64,000 nucleotides of DNA, from contig NZ_FODR01000017.1 of assembly GCF_900110415.1 (NCBI RefSeq), forward strand, positions 47,682 through 111,681, in the 5' to 3' direction. Shown here piece by piece: positions 25,455 through 35,133 of this stretch. Below the pieces are notes generated by a model. The model was not told the DNA's origin, searched no databases, and saw only the letters and a program-made list of their open reading frames with translations. Position 1 is the first letter of the stretch, and every line of letters starts with the position of its first letter. This DNA is from Mucilaginibacter sp. OK283 (GTDB lineage: Bacteria; Bacteroidota; Bacteroidia; Sphingobacteriales; Sphingobacteriaceae). The translations under genes were made by a program, and so were the position numbers.

Positions 25455-26630
25455 ATGAATAGCCATCGAATAACGCAATGTTTGAAAGCGTTTACCATTA
25501 TAGGTTATCTTTTATATAGTATACCCGTGCATGCCCAGTTGTCGGCCGCTGTGCATTATAAACCAATGCGGGCAGATACATCGGCAGATGTTATAACTGA
25601 TTACGATGTTAAAAAAACATCCGTAATAATAAATAAAACAAGCGTACCGGCCGAAGGGAACATTAATTTCCTGGAGAATATGGAAACACATTTAAGCAGC
25701 CGCCAGGAGCGCAAGGCGCTGATGGGCTACTTGAAAGAGTTTTCGACCGGGAGCAACGAAGTAAATTATAACAGATCAAGGGTTAAGATATACTATAAAC
25801 TGGCCAATGTATTTGCCCGGTTGCGGATGTACCCACTGGCCATGAAATGCTTTTTTAAAACCATGCAGTATAAAAAAGATTCAAAAGAACCAGCCTTGCA
25901 AATAAGGCCGGTGGTTGATTCTGTATCAGCAGATACGCTGAGTGCTGATTCGGGCCTTAGCACACGTTACCTGGCAATTAATGCAAAAGACGATTCGTTA
26001 TTTGTAAACGATCCAAAACCTTTAGCATTAAATGATAAGGCCGAAGAGAAAAGCAAGGCCGTTACTTACCAGCGTATTGTAAACACTTTTAACGATGGCA
26101 AAAAGGCGGTTGCTTATGCGCTGTTATTTCATGTGAAACAGCCGGTACCCGGTAAACCAAGGATATTTAAGATAGTTAATACCGGCCATACTTTTATAAC
26201 ACTTATTAAATATAATACCGATTCAACTTCGGTTTCCATATCGTTTGGATTTTATCCTCAAAAAGATAACCTGTTTTCGGCAACGCCGCTTGATCCTTCC
26301 TGCTCGGGCACGTTCAAGAACGATAACGGGCATAACTGGGACGAAGTGATGGGTAAGTTTATCTCCAAAAAAAGGTTTGATAAAATCCTGCTGCTCACCA
26401 AAAGCTACGATGGGCTTGAATATCATCTATCTAAAAACAACTGTACCGATTTTGCAATTAAAGCCGCTTCATACGCAGGCATCGGCGTGGCCGATACAAA
26501 AGGCTCGTGGCCGCTGGGGCATGGGAACAATCCGGGCATAACCGGGCAAAGCATTATATCAGGCGGAGTTTATAATACCGAAGGTAAAGACAGCCTTTTT
26601 ATTGATTTTGATGCCGCGCTGGGTAAATAA
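25455..26630 (+). CDS. Secreted protein with possible permuted NlpC/P60-like domain
   Basis: 391 residues, not assigned to a named family. A signal peptide ends at HAQ28. Residues 70-140 look alpha-helical (LSSRQERKALMGYLKEF, KIYYKLANVFARLRMYPLAM); 150-200 look disordered. The C-terminal half has His245 in NTGHTFITL followed 85 residues later by Cys330 in SKNNCTDFAIKAASYAGI. A His strand before a Cys at the start of a helix is the order of circularly permuted NlpC/P60 (papain-like) hydrolases such as the YiiX and LRAT groups. If so, it would be a peptidoglycan or lipid amidase/peptidase outside the cytoplasm. This reading is tentative. It is a single gene, divergent from the SDR gene. Confidence 0.75.
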   Translation: MNSHRITQCLKAFTIIGYLLYSIPVHAQLSAAVHYKPMRADTSADVITDYDVKKTSVIINKTSVPAEGNINFLENMETHLSSRQERKALMGYLKEFSTGSNEVNYNRSRVKIYYKLANVFARLRMYPLAMKCFFKTMQYKKDSKEPALQIRPVVDSVSADTLSADSGLSTRYLAINAKDDSLFVNDPKPLALNDKAEEKSKAVTYQRIVNTFNDGKKAVAYALLFHVKQPVPGKPRIFKIVNTGHTFITLIKYNTDSTSVSISFGFYPQKDNLFSATPLDPSCSGTFKNDNGHNWDEVMGKFISKKRFDKILLLTKSYDGLEYHLSKNNCTDFAIKAASYAGIGVADTKGSWPLGHGNNPGITGQSIISGGVYNTEGKDSLFIDFDAALGK

Positions 26631-26833
26631 AAGATCTGTGTAATACAATCCCAATTTTATTAACATATTGTTTTGCTCCTTTTTGCGCTTGATCCGTGTT
26701 ATCCATTGTTAAGCGGAATGCATAAGGAAAACTCCGCGGATTAGTTCTTATAAAAAATCTGAAGATGTTACCGGGCGGTGAAAAACATTAGGTTTGATCT
26801 TATATTTGCCCTTGAAACCGCGTGATTCCGGCG

Positions 26834-26864
26834 AAAAAAAAGCCCCTCTTTTTACAGAAGGGCT
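26834..26864 (-). terminator. Rho-independent terminator after tRNA-Gly
   Basis: On the minus strand AGCCCTTCT pairs with AGAGGGGCT (nine pairs, one G-U), followed by eight T. It lies five bases after the tRNA end. It may also act weakly for the plus-strand gene ending at 26630. Confidence 0.85.
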
Positions 26865-26868
26865 TTTG

Positions 26869-26941
<73 letters not shown>

Positions 26942-27373
26942 GTTAGTATAGGCTCTCATTTATAACGAAACCCGATACGAAGGTATCAGGTTTGTGCTGC
27001 AAAGATACAGATTTAGATCAGTTTGTCAATAATCTGAGATTGCTATTTCTCTTAACTGCATAAAATCAAGGATTTAAAAAAAAATAGAGCGAGGGGTTAT
27101 CGGATTATTCGGGCGTTGGGGTGCCAATTAAAGTATAGAATAATAAGAAGGCGAAATATAATATTAGATTATAAATATAGTAATGAAAAGCGTAAAACAA
27201 AATTATAAATGTATAATATACACTTTTTATTGAATATCGTAATCGACCGAATGCTCCATGTAATTAGATGATGAATTAGGCTTTATAAAACTAAATGGCA
27301 ATAAAAACAGGTAATTTATCAATAGAGCCTGAGAAAGTTAAATAGGTGTAATAATTGTACAAAACACAATAGT
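26942..27373. other. AT-rich gene-free stretch upstream of orphan susC
   Basis: No credible coding frame, RNA or repeat was seen here. The sequence becomes very A+T-rich toward the orphan susC and holds the promoter of the minus-strand tRNA at its left end. Confidence 0.5.
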
Positions 27374-27389
27374 ACGTAATCGTTTACGT
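27374..27389. promoter_or_regulatory. LacI-like operator candidate upstream of orphan susC
   Basis: ACGTAATCGTTTACGT is a 16-base palindrome with seven of eight paired positions matching and a CG centre, the usual form of LacI/GalR-family operators. It lies 249 bases before the preferred susC start. It differs from the CAATCGATTG sites of the left PUL. Confidence 0.45.
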
Positions 27390-27443
27390 AAATATTCTTA
27401 TCGTAAATAAAAAATCTAACAAATAAAATATTCACTTTTATGA

Positions 27444-27462
27444 TGGTAATATCAAATTACCA
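27444..27462. promoter_or_regulatory. Inverted repeat TGGTAAT-N5-ATTACCA upstream of orphan susC
   Basis: Perfect seven-base arms around ATCAA, about 175 bases before the start codon. It could be an operator or a hairpin in the leader; there is no T-tract, so a terminator is unlikely. Confidence 0.35.
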
Positions 27463-27637
27463 CCATAACCAATTAACTATAAATAACCTTTTTGTTTTAC
27501 TAATAACTATTTAATTATGAAGCTTATCCTCAAGATGGAAGTGGATGGTATTGACCCGTCGCCACCTTTTTTTTGCCGCAAACACCAATGTTTTAAACCA
27601 ACCAACCAATTTATATGAACAAAAATTTACAAAAATC

Positions 27638-30600
27638 ATGAGATTTAACCTAAAACGCAGCAAAGGCACGTGCAAGGCTTTGTTGTTGCTTTTATTGTCA
27701 TTGACTTTAAATTTGCACAACACTTTTGCTCAACAAGGCACCAATGTTACGGGCTTGGTAACTGATAGCAAAGGGCTTAATATCCCGGGGGCTACCGTTA
27801 AGGTAAAAGGGACCCAAAAAGCCGTAGCAACAACAACTAACGGAACATTCAGTATCGCCGCAAATGCCGGAGATGTACTGTTAATTACATCAATTGGCTA
27901 TAAAGCCCAGGAAGTGACTATCACCGGTGAAAAGCACTATAAAGTACAACTGGCCGAGGATAACACATCTTTAAAGGAGATAGTTGTAGTAGGCTATGGT
28001 ACCAGCACACGAAAGGCACTTTCAAGCGCTGTAAGTACTGTTAAATCCGAAGACCTTAATAGAGGAGCCATTGCCGATGTGGGCCAATTGCTGCAGGGAA
28101 AAGTAGCTGGCTTGAATATCAGCGCCAGCGGCGACCCAAATAAGCCTGCGGCGGTGGTATTGCGTGGAGCCTCTACAATTAATAGCCCCGGCGCACCTTA
28201 CTACGTGATAGACGGAATACCTGGCGGTGATATTGCCGGCATCGCGCCTAATGATATTGTTACTGTTGATGTGTTGAAAGATGCTGCCGCAACGGCAATT
28301 TATGGTAACAGGGCTGCCAACGGCGTAATTATGGTTACTACACGCCGCGGTAAAAAAGGCCAGTCGCAGGTAACTTATAGTGGGTATGTAGGGACCGAAA
28401 AGGTTAGTAATAATCTTGACCTGATGAACGCCGATCAGCTAAGGGCATATGTTGCTACCAATAATAACGCTTTTTCGCCCAATGATGACAAAGGTGCCAA
28501 TACCGATTGGATGAAAGCTATTGAACGCTCTACCGCTTTCTCACAAAACCACAATCTTTCGCTCAGTGGTGGAGGCGAACATAATACTTACAGCGCAAGC
28601 TTGAATTATTTTAAAAAACAGGGTATACTTACCGCAAGCTCACTTGAGCGCTTAATAGGCCGTTTAAATGTCGATCAGTATGCTTTGGGTGATAAGGTTA
28701 AATTTAGCCTCAACATATCTAACTCTGAAAGCAACTCAAATAACGAGCCGCTGCAAAATATCGTTTTATTACAAGCGGCAAAGCATATGCCTATATCGCC
28801 GGTTACTAATGCAGATGGTACTTATTTCGAAAACTTAAACACAACAGGGTATTTTAACCCGCTTGCAATGGTTAATAATGCCCAGGACAATACAAAGTAT
28901 CACGTATTGATGGGTGGTTTTGTTACCGAAGTTAAATTACCTTTTGATTTGACGTACAATGTAAACCTATCATATCAAAGGACAACGGCTAACCACGGCG
29001 AGTTTTACGGCAGTTACTTCAGCAAATATCCAACGTCGAACTTTTATAACAATCCAGACCCGGGTATTGGTATCGCGCATACATTGATAGGGTCAATATT
29101 CGGAACAAACGGGTCGGCTTTGAGAAATGTTTATGAAAATACCTCTAAAACGTTGGAAACCTTTTTATCATGGAATAAAACATTTGGTTTTCATTCTGTT
29201 AACGCCGTTTTAGGTTACTCATACCAGCAGAATATTGTTGGCGACGGTTTCCAGGCTACAAGCACCAACTTCCCTATTGATAATATAGGCTATTTAAACC
29301 TTACTTTAGGCAATCCATATGCCATTTCTTCTTACCGGATAAACCTGGGGAATGATCTTACATACGCCAAAACATTAATGATCTCCGATTTCTTCAGGGT
29401 TAACTACAATTATAAAGAAAAGTATCTTTTGCAGGCGTCTATCAGGAGGGATGGCAGTTCTACATTCGGCGTTAATAACCGTTGGGGTTATTTTCCTTCA
29501 GTTGGTTTGGCATGGCGTATAAGACAAGAAGATTTTATGAAAAACCAAACATTGTTTGACGATTTGAAGCTACGCGCAAGCTATGGTATAACAGGTAATT
29601 CATTTGGTATTGGCGCTTACACCTCACAGCTGTATTACGGAATCAGTGGCACTTACTACAATAATGGGGTACAGGCTGCGGCGTATGCCCCTGCACAGGG
29701 CACTAATCCTGATTTGAAGTGGGAGCGTACTGCTACGAAAAACATTGGTCTCGATTTTTCCATTCTTCATAATAAAGTTTCAGGCTCAGTTGAGGTGTAT
29801 GATAAAAATACTACCAACATGCTGTACAAATATGCAGTATCATCTTCGCTTGTACCAGGCGGCCAGATATGGGCAAATGGAGGCAGTATCAATAACAAGG
29901 GTATCGAGGTTAGTTTGAATGCCACACCGATTTCAACGCAAAAATTCAGCTGGTCGAGCAGTGCAACCGTAACCTTTAATAAAAATAAGATAACGAGTTT
30001 GAAAAACCCTTACGCAAATGGCGATTCAATCCGTTATTCTGACCCCGAAGGCCCGGGACAAACCAACGCTACATTGCAAATTCTTAAAGTAGGATATCCG
30101 GTAGGAGAGTTCTTTTCACTGAAATATGCCGGTAAAGATGCTAACGGTGCCTCGCTGTTTTATAAAAAAGATGGCACAACAACTACTTCGCCTTCAATAG
30201 GAACAGATTATTTTTATTTAGGAAGCCCGCAGCCTAAAGTAATATTAGGATGGAACAATACTTTCAGGTATCAGAATTTTGATCTAAATATCTTTTTAAG
30301 AGGTACCCTGGGTAACAAAATTTTCAATGCTACCCGTGCCGATCTATCTTATACCGCGGGTGCTACTACCAATAATATTTTGGTTAGCGCAGGGGGCGAT
30401 AAAATATCCGATACCAAAAACTCCTATTATTCAGACCGCTACATTGAAAGTGGTTCATATGTTCGTTTAGATAATGCTACACTTGGTTATAACTTCAAAA
30501 ATGTGGTAAAATATGTAAACAACATACGTGTGTATGTTTCAGGAAATAACCTGGCCACAATTACCGGGTATAAAGGTATTGATCCTGAGATCAATCAGGG

Positions 30601-30685
30601 AGGCATCGCGCCGGGTATAGATTATAATAATTTCTATCCTAAAACGCGCACGCTGTTATTTGGTGTTAACGTATCATTTCAATAA
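27638..30685 (+). CDS. SusC/RagA family TonB-linked outer membrane transporter (orphan pair)
   Basis: 1015 residues from the preferred ATG, which gives a proper signal peptide (CKALLLLLLSLTLNLHNTFAQ). The frame is open back to 27545, but those 31 residues would precede the signal. Features: carboxypeptidase-regulatory-like domain (TNVTGLVTDSKGLNIPGATV), TonB-box-like EIVVVGYGT, plug (LKDAAATAIYGNRAANGVI) and beta-barrel ending in Phe-Gln (GVNVSFQ). It pairs with the susD 14 bases downstream. No glycosidase, HTCS, AraC or sigma/anti-sigma gene adjoins it, so the imported nutrient is unknown. A LacI-like palindrome upstream suggests control by a regulator encoded elsewhere. Confidence 0.95.
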   Translation: MRFNLKRSKGTCKALLLLLLSLTLNLHNTFAQQGTNVTGLVTDSKGLNIPGATVKVKGTQKAVATTTNGTFSIAANAGDVLLITSIGYKAQEVTITGEKHYKVQLAEDNTSLKEIVVVGYGTSTRKALSSAVSTVKSEDLNRGAIADVGQLLQGKVAGLNISASGDPNKPAAVVLRGASTINSPGAPYYVIDGIPGGDIAGIAPNDIVTVDVLKDAAATAIYGNRAANGVIMVTTRRGKKGQSQVTYSGYVGTEKVSNNLDLMNADQLRAYVATNNNAFSPNDDKGANTDWMKAIERSTAFSQNHNLSLSGGGEHNTYSASLNYFKKQGILTASSLERLIGRLNVDQYALGDKVKFSLNISNSESNSNNEPLQNIVLLQAAKHMPISPVTNADGTYFENLNTTGYFNPLAMVNNAQDNTKYHVLMGGFVTEVKLPFDLTYNVNLSYQRTTANHGEFYGSYFSKYPTSNFYNNPDPGIGIAHTLIGSIFGTNGSALRNVYENTSKTLETFLSWNKTFGFHSVNAVLGYSYQQNIVGDGFQATSTNFPIDNIGYLNLTLGNPYAISSYRINLGNDLTYAKTLMISDFFRVNYNYKEKYLLQASIRRDGSSTFGVNNRWGYFPSVGLAWRIRQEDFMKNQTLFDDLKLRASYGITGNSFGIGAYTSQLYYGISGTYYNNGVQAAAYAPAQGTNPDLKWERTATKNIGLDFSILHNKVSGSVEVYDKNTTNMLYKYAVSSSLVPGGQIWANGGSINNKGIEVSLNATPISTQKFSWSSSATVTFNKNKITSLKNPYANGDSIRYSDPEGPGQTNATLQILKVGYPVGEFFSLKYAGKDANGASLFYKKDGTTTTSPSIGTDYFYLGSPQPKVILGWNNTFRYQNFDLNIFLRGTLGNKIFNATRADLSYTAGATTNNILVSAGGDKISDTKNSYYSDRYIESGSYVRLDNATLGYNFKNVVKYVNNIRVYVSGNNLATITGYKGIDPEINQGGIAPGIDYNNFYPKTRTLLFGVNVSFQ

Positions 30686-30699
30686 TAGAATTAAAGGAC

Positions 30700-32373
30700 A
30701 TGAAAAAAATATTTTTTGGAATACTTAGCCTCTCAATCGGGGTGATGTTATTCTCGGCATGCCATAAATTGGATGTTCCGGCTTCTTCGGAACTTACGCC
30801 TGATGCATATCCACATACCGAAGCACAATTTAGTTCAGCATCGGGCCCTGTTTATATTGCATTGAGGAGTGATTTCGCTGTATCGTACTGGTTTACACAA
30901 AGCTGTTCGACTGACGAAGCGGTTCTGGCTACTTTCGGCTCGGATTGGATAGACGGTAATAAATACCTCGAACTGCACCGCCATACATGGACTAAGGATA
31001 ATGCGTGGGTGAACTCAACATGGGCATATCTTACCAATATGATTGGTATCGCTAACCAAACCATTTCGGTATTTAAATCAGCACCCGCAGGTAGTACTAA
31101 AAATACCAGTATTGCCGAATTGAAAACCATGCGTGCGTTGGCCTATTACATGATGATGGACCTGTATGGCAATGTTCCGCTCGATACGTTGTATGGATCG
31201 ACCGCGGTTAAAACAAACGCTACCCGTTCCCAGGTATTTACCTACGTAGAAAGCGAGCTTAAGGCTTCTATCCCTTATTTGAAGTCGACCACCGGAACAG
31301 CTACATATGGAAAACCAACAACGTTTCTTGCTTACTCCATACTGGCAAAAATGTATTTGAATGCAGAAGTTTACACAGGTACTCAACGCTACAACGATTG
31401 TATAGCAGCTTGTGACCAGGTTATCAATTCGGGTCTGTATAGTATAGAACCGATGGCAACTTATCTCCAGATGTTTTATCCAACCAATGGGCCGAGTACC
31501 AAGGAGTTTATTTTCGCTATTCCATATGATGCTTCCACATCCAATGGCTATATGTTTTATGGCCGTTATGACTTGAACCGCAACCTCGGCATCAGGTACC
31601 TTTATTCGGGCTCTACGCCGGGAGGTATTACTGATCCTGTGATGAACCAAAGTACAGGCAGTGGTTTAGTAAATAATAAGCCGAGTGGCCCGCGAATGAC
31701 TACAAGCGAATTTTACGCCAATTTTAACGACGCTAATGACATCCGCAATAAGCAATGGCTTACAGGTTTGCAATACTGGACAGATGGTAACCCTATTATG
31801 GTGAGCACAACCAATGTAGGATATGATCAGTTTTACTCTGGTTCAACTCCGGCAGGCAGCTATGTTTATCAATTAAACCTTACGCCGCTTACTCCTAACT
31901 CATCACGTTTGGGTTCAGGTTCTTTTGACCTGGGTAAAGACGAAATAGCATGGAACACAGGGTACCGGAACATTAAATTTTATCCTGACTATACCAACAC
32001 CATCAGCAGAAACCAGAATAATGATGTGCCGGTTTTCCGTTACTCGGATATTATCCTGATGAAAGCCGAGGCAATTTTGCGTGGTGGCACACCAACTTTG
32101 GGTGCTACTGCATTATCGTTGGTTAACACGTTAAGAGCTAACCGTACTACATCGGCTGCTTTAACAAGTCTTACTCTTGATGACATGTACAGCGAACGTT
32201 GCCGGGAGTTTACATGGGAAACATGGCACCGCAATGATATGATACGGTTCGGCAAGTTTGAAAATACCTATGGCTTAGGAAAAACAAATACAGATACCTA
32301 CAGGCGCATCTTTCCGATACCTACGGTAGCTATACAAACAAATAATAAGCTGGTGCAAAACCCTGGTTATTAA
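30700..32373 (+). CDS. SusD/RagB family outer membrane lipoprotein (orphan pair)
   Basis: 557 residues with a lipobox ending at Cys21 (LFSAC). The SusD fold is recognised by AELKTMRALAYYMMMDLYGNV in shorter form (TMRALAYYMMMDLYG), the mid-protein helical repeats (YSILAKMYLNAEVYTGT), FRYSDIILMKAEAILRGG, and the C-terminal RCREFTWETWHRNDMIRFGKF and IFPIPTVAIQTNNKLVQNPGY endings. It forms a two-gene operon with susC and is followed by a good terminator 22 bases after the stop. Its substrate cannot be inferred because no enzyme is linked. Confidence 0.95.
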   Translation: MKKIFFGILSLSIGVMLFSACHKLDVPASSELTPDAYPHTEAQFSSASGPVYIALRSDFAVSYWFTQSCSTDEAVLATFGSDWIDGNKYLELHRHTWTKDNAWVNSTWAYLTNMIGIANQTISVFKSAPAGSTKNTSIAELKTMRALAYYMMMDLYGNVPLDTLYGSTAVKTNATRSQVFTYVESELKASIPYLKSTTGTATYGKPTTFLAYSILAKMYLNAEVYTGTQRYNDCIAACDQVINSGLYSIEPMATYLQMFYPTNGPSTKEFIFAIPYDASTSNGYMFYGRYDLNRNLGIRYLYSGSTPGGITDPVMNQSTGSGLVNNKPSGPRMTTSEFYANFNDANDIRNKQWLTGLQYWTDGNPIMVSTTNVGYDQFYSGSTPAGSYVYQLNLTPLTPNSSRLGSGSFDLGKDEIAWNTGYRNIKFYPDYTNTISRNQNNDVPVFRYSDIILMKAEAILRGGTPTLGATALSLVNTLRANRTTSAALTSLTLDDMYSERCREFTWETWHRNDMIRFGKFENTYGLGKTNTDTYRRIFPIPTVAIQTNNKLVQNPGY

Positions 32374-32394
32374 CTACTTGATTAAACTTTAGAA

Positions 32395-32428
32395 AGAGGC
32401 TGGGTCAATATGATCAGCCTCTTTTTTT
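32395..32428 (+). terminator. Rho-independent terminator after orphan susCD
   Basis: AGAGGCTG pairs with CAGCCTCT across a 12-base loop and is followed by a run of seven T. Confidence 0.9.
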
Positions 32429-32491
32429 ATTCGTTCAAGTTGGCATTGTCCCCATGTTGCAAAGTGGGGTTGAGTTTTCTCAATATAAATC

Positions 32492-32528
32492 AACAACAAA
32501 GGCGCCATGATCCGGTGCCTTTGTTGTT
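32492..32528. terminator. Strong hairpin between susD and katG ends
   Basis: AACAACAAAGGC pairs with GCCTTTGTTGTT and the pairing continues through GCC/GGT, giving a 15-base-pair stem with a seven-base loop. It lies 81 bases beyond the katG stop, between two convergent units, and probably acts as a terminator for katG or in both directions. T-tracts are short, so the role is inferred. Confidence 0.6.
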
Positions 32529-32608
32529 ATAACACGATAAAATTGGGGCCATTTACTTAATCCTTCGTAACACATCAAGGAGAATGAACCCAAAATGGCG
32601 GTATTTTC

Positions 32609-34885
32609 CTAAACACTTAAATCAAATCTGTCCAGGTTCATCACTTTGGCCCATGCGGCTACAAAATCGTTTACAAACCTGTCCGTGGCGTCGGAGCTTC
32701 CATACACTTCGGCCACAGCCCTCAATTCTGAGTTTGAACCAAAAACAAGGTCTGCTCGGGTTGCTGTCCATTTTACTTCTCCGGTGACGCGATTACTACC
32801 TACATAAACTTCCCTGTCAGTAGAGGCAGCTTTCCAGGCCGTGCCCATATCAAGCAGGTTTACAAAGAAATCGTTGCTGAGTACACCAGGACGCGAAGTG
32901 AAAACACCATGTTTGGAGCCATCAAAATTGGTGTTCAATACCCGCAACCCGCCAACAAGCACTGTTAACTCGGGTGCTGTTAGGGTAAGTAATTGCGCTT
33001 TATCTATTAATAATTCTTCGGTAGATACTGGTACTTTTGATGTGCGATAGTTGCGGAACCCATCGGCAGCAGGTTCCAGGTAACCGAATGATTCTACATC
33101 AGTTTGCTCCTGCGAGGCATCCATACGGCCAGGGGTAAAAGGAACGGTGATGACATGTCCTGCATCTTGAGCCGCTTTTTCAACAGCTGCATTGCCGGCC
33201 AGTACGATCAAATCGGCCAGCGAAACGTTTTTACCATCGGCCTGTGCCGCATTAAACTCTTTTTGAATGCCTTCAAGTATGTTCAATACGTTTTGCAATT
33301 GTATCGGATTATTCGCCTGCCAGTATTTTTGCGGGGCAAGGCGAATGCGGGCACCATTGGCGCCACCGCGTTTATCGGAGCCGCGGAAAGTGGACGCCGA
33401 GGCCCATGCCGTAGAAACCAGTTCAGATACGCTTAACCCCGATCCCAATATTTTAGCTTTCAAGGCGGCGGTATCACTTTCGGCTATCAGTGCATGGTTA
33501 ACTGCAGGGATAGGGTCCTGCCAAAGCAATTGTTCCTGCGGCACCTCTGGCCCCAGGTAGCGGGCGATAGGGCCCATGTCGCGGTGCGTTAATTTAAACC
33601 ATGCGCGGGCAAAAGCATCAGCAAATGCATCTGGGTTTTCTAAAAAGCGTCTTGATATTTTTTCATAAGCCGGGTCGGACCTTAAAGCGAGGTCGGTAGT
33701 AAGCATTGCAGGCTTATGTTTTTTTGCGCTGTCATAGGCATCCGGAATAAAGGTCTCATCAGTTTTAGCAACCCATTGTTGCGCGCCACCCGGGCTTTTT
33801 GTAAGTTCCCATTCAAAGCCAAACAGGTTTTCAAAGAAATTATTACTCCATTGGGTTGGTGTTTTGGTCCAGGTTACTTCCAGTCCGCTGGTAATTGTAT
33901 CCGCACCCTTGCCGACGCCATAACTATTGCTCCAGCCAAAACCCTGCGTTTCGATGCCGGCAGCTTCAGGTTCTTTGCCTACATGGTCGGGAGTTGCAGC
34001 GCCATGGGTTTTGCCAAAGCTATGGCCACCGGCTATTAATGCAACAGTTTCCTCATCGTCCATCGCCATACGTCCAAAAGTATCACGAATATCTTTGGCT
34101 GCCATCACAGGATCAGGATTGCCGTCTGGTCCTTCGGGGTTCACATAAATGAGCCCCATTTGTACAGCTGCCAATGGTTTTTCCAGGTTACGGGAATGAA
34201 CGTCACCATCGGCATCATCTTCCGATACCAATACGCCGTGCCCATCAACACCAGGCGAGCCATGTGCATAACGCAAATCGCCACCCAGCCAGGTGGTTTC
34301 AGAACCCCAATATACAGATTCGTCTGCCTCCCATACATCTTCACGTCCGCCGGCAAAGCCAAAAGTTTTAAAACCCATTGATTCCAGTGCCACGTTACCG
34401 GTAAGTATCATCAGGTCGGCCCATGAAATTTTGCGGCCATATTTTTGTTTAATGGGCCAAAGCAACCTGCGGGCTTTGTCAAGGCTCACATTATCCGGCC
34501 AACTGTTAAGCGGGGCAAAGCGTTGCAGCCCTGCGCCGGCGCCTCCGCGTCCGTCGCCCACACGGTAGGTTCCGGCACTGTGCCATGCCATACGTATAAA
34601 TAAGCCACCGTAATGACCAAAATCTGCCGGCCACCAGTCTTGCGAGTCGGTCATGAGGGCATAAAGGTCTTTTTTTAATGCTGCAAGGTCAAGGCTTTTA
34701 AAAGCCTCGGCATAATTAAAATCTTCGCCCATCGGGTTTGATAAAGAAGAGTGCTGACGCAGGATATTCAGTTTTAGCTGATTAGGCCACCAGTCGCGGT
34801 TCCGGGTGCCGCCACCGCCAACATTGTGCTTCATACTGCCGTTGTGAAACGGACATTTACTAATGTCATTTGATTCTCTTTCCAT
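32609..34885 (-). CDS. katG: Catalase-peroxidase KatG
   Basis: A 758-residue haem enzyme that removes hydrogen peroxide by catalase and peroxidase activity; normal length for the bifunctional two-domain family. The distal active site is intact: Arg98, Trp101 and His102 in IRMAWHSAGTYR. The proximal haem ligand is in AGGHSFGKTHGA, and the Tyr of the Met-Tyr-Trp adduct in LIYVNPEGPDG. The C-terminal non-haem domain is complete (WASASTFRGSDKRGGANGAR). There is no signal peptide. It is divergent from apbE, with 248 bases between. A near match (CAATCGATTA, 34966-34975) to the CG palindromes of the left PUL lies in that gap. OxyR or PerR control is common in the family but no such site was identified. 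Confidence 0.98.
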   Translation of the reverse strand: MERESNDISKCPFHNGSMKHNVGGGGTRNRDWWPNQLKLNILRQHSSLSNPMGEDFNYAEAFKSLDLAALKKDLYALMTDSQDWWPADFGHYGGLFIRMAWHSAGTYRVGDGRGGAGAGLQRFAPLNSWPDNVSLDKARRLLWPIKQKYGRKISWADLMILTGNVALESMGFKTFGFAGGREDVWEADESVYWGSETTWLGGDLRYAHGSPGVDGHGVLVSEDDADGDVHSRNLEKPLAAVQMGLIYVNPEGPDGNPDPVMAAKDIRDTFGRMAMDDEETVALIAGGHSFGKTHGAATPDHVGKEPEAAGIETQGFGWSNSYGVGKGADTITSGLEVTWTKTPTQWSNNFFENLFGFEWELTKSPGGAQQWVAKTDETFIPDAYDSAKKHKPAMLTTDLALRSDPAYEKISRRFLENPDAFADAFARAWFKLTHRDMGPIARYLGPEVPQEQLLWQDPIPAVNHALIAESDTAALKAKILGSGLSVSELVSTAWASASTFRGSDKRGGANGARIRLAPQKYWQANNPIQLQNVLNILEGIQKEFNAAQADGKNVSLADLIVLAGNAAVEKAAQDAGHVITVPFTPGRMDASQEQTDVESFGYLEPAADGFRNYRTSKVPVSTEELLIDKAQLLTLTAPELTVLVGGLRVLNTNFDGSKHGVFTSRPGVLSNDFFVNLLDMGTAWKAASTDREVYVGSNRVTGEVKWTATRADLVFGSNSELRAVAEVYGSSDATDRFVNDFVAAWAKVMNLDRFDLSV

Positions 34886-35133
34886 AGTTATAAGTTTATG
34901 TATTGAACGTCTGCACCTATCAATTATGCAGCAGTATAAAAGTAGGATATTGAGGGTAACAATCCCAATCGATTAATTCTATGTTTAATAGTTAAAAGCT
35001 ATTGGATATGGCATATTTGCGGGAAGCCAATATGTATTGTAGAGATTAAAAGTATTGATGTTCGTTTTTTTGAAGCTTATTTCCGGCGGAGAAGTGAAAA
35101 ATCCATTGATTTCTTACATTTGACTATCTGACT

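Noticed and set aside
32450..32469. CCCCA/TGGGG hairpin as a second terminator after susD
   Set aside because: Only five pairs with a long loop; the hairpin at 32395-32428 already explains termination.
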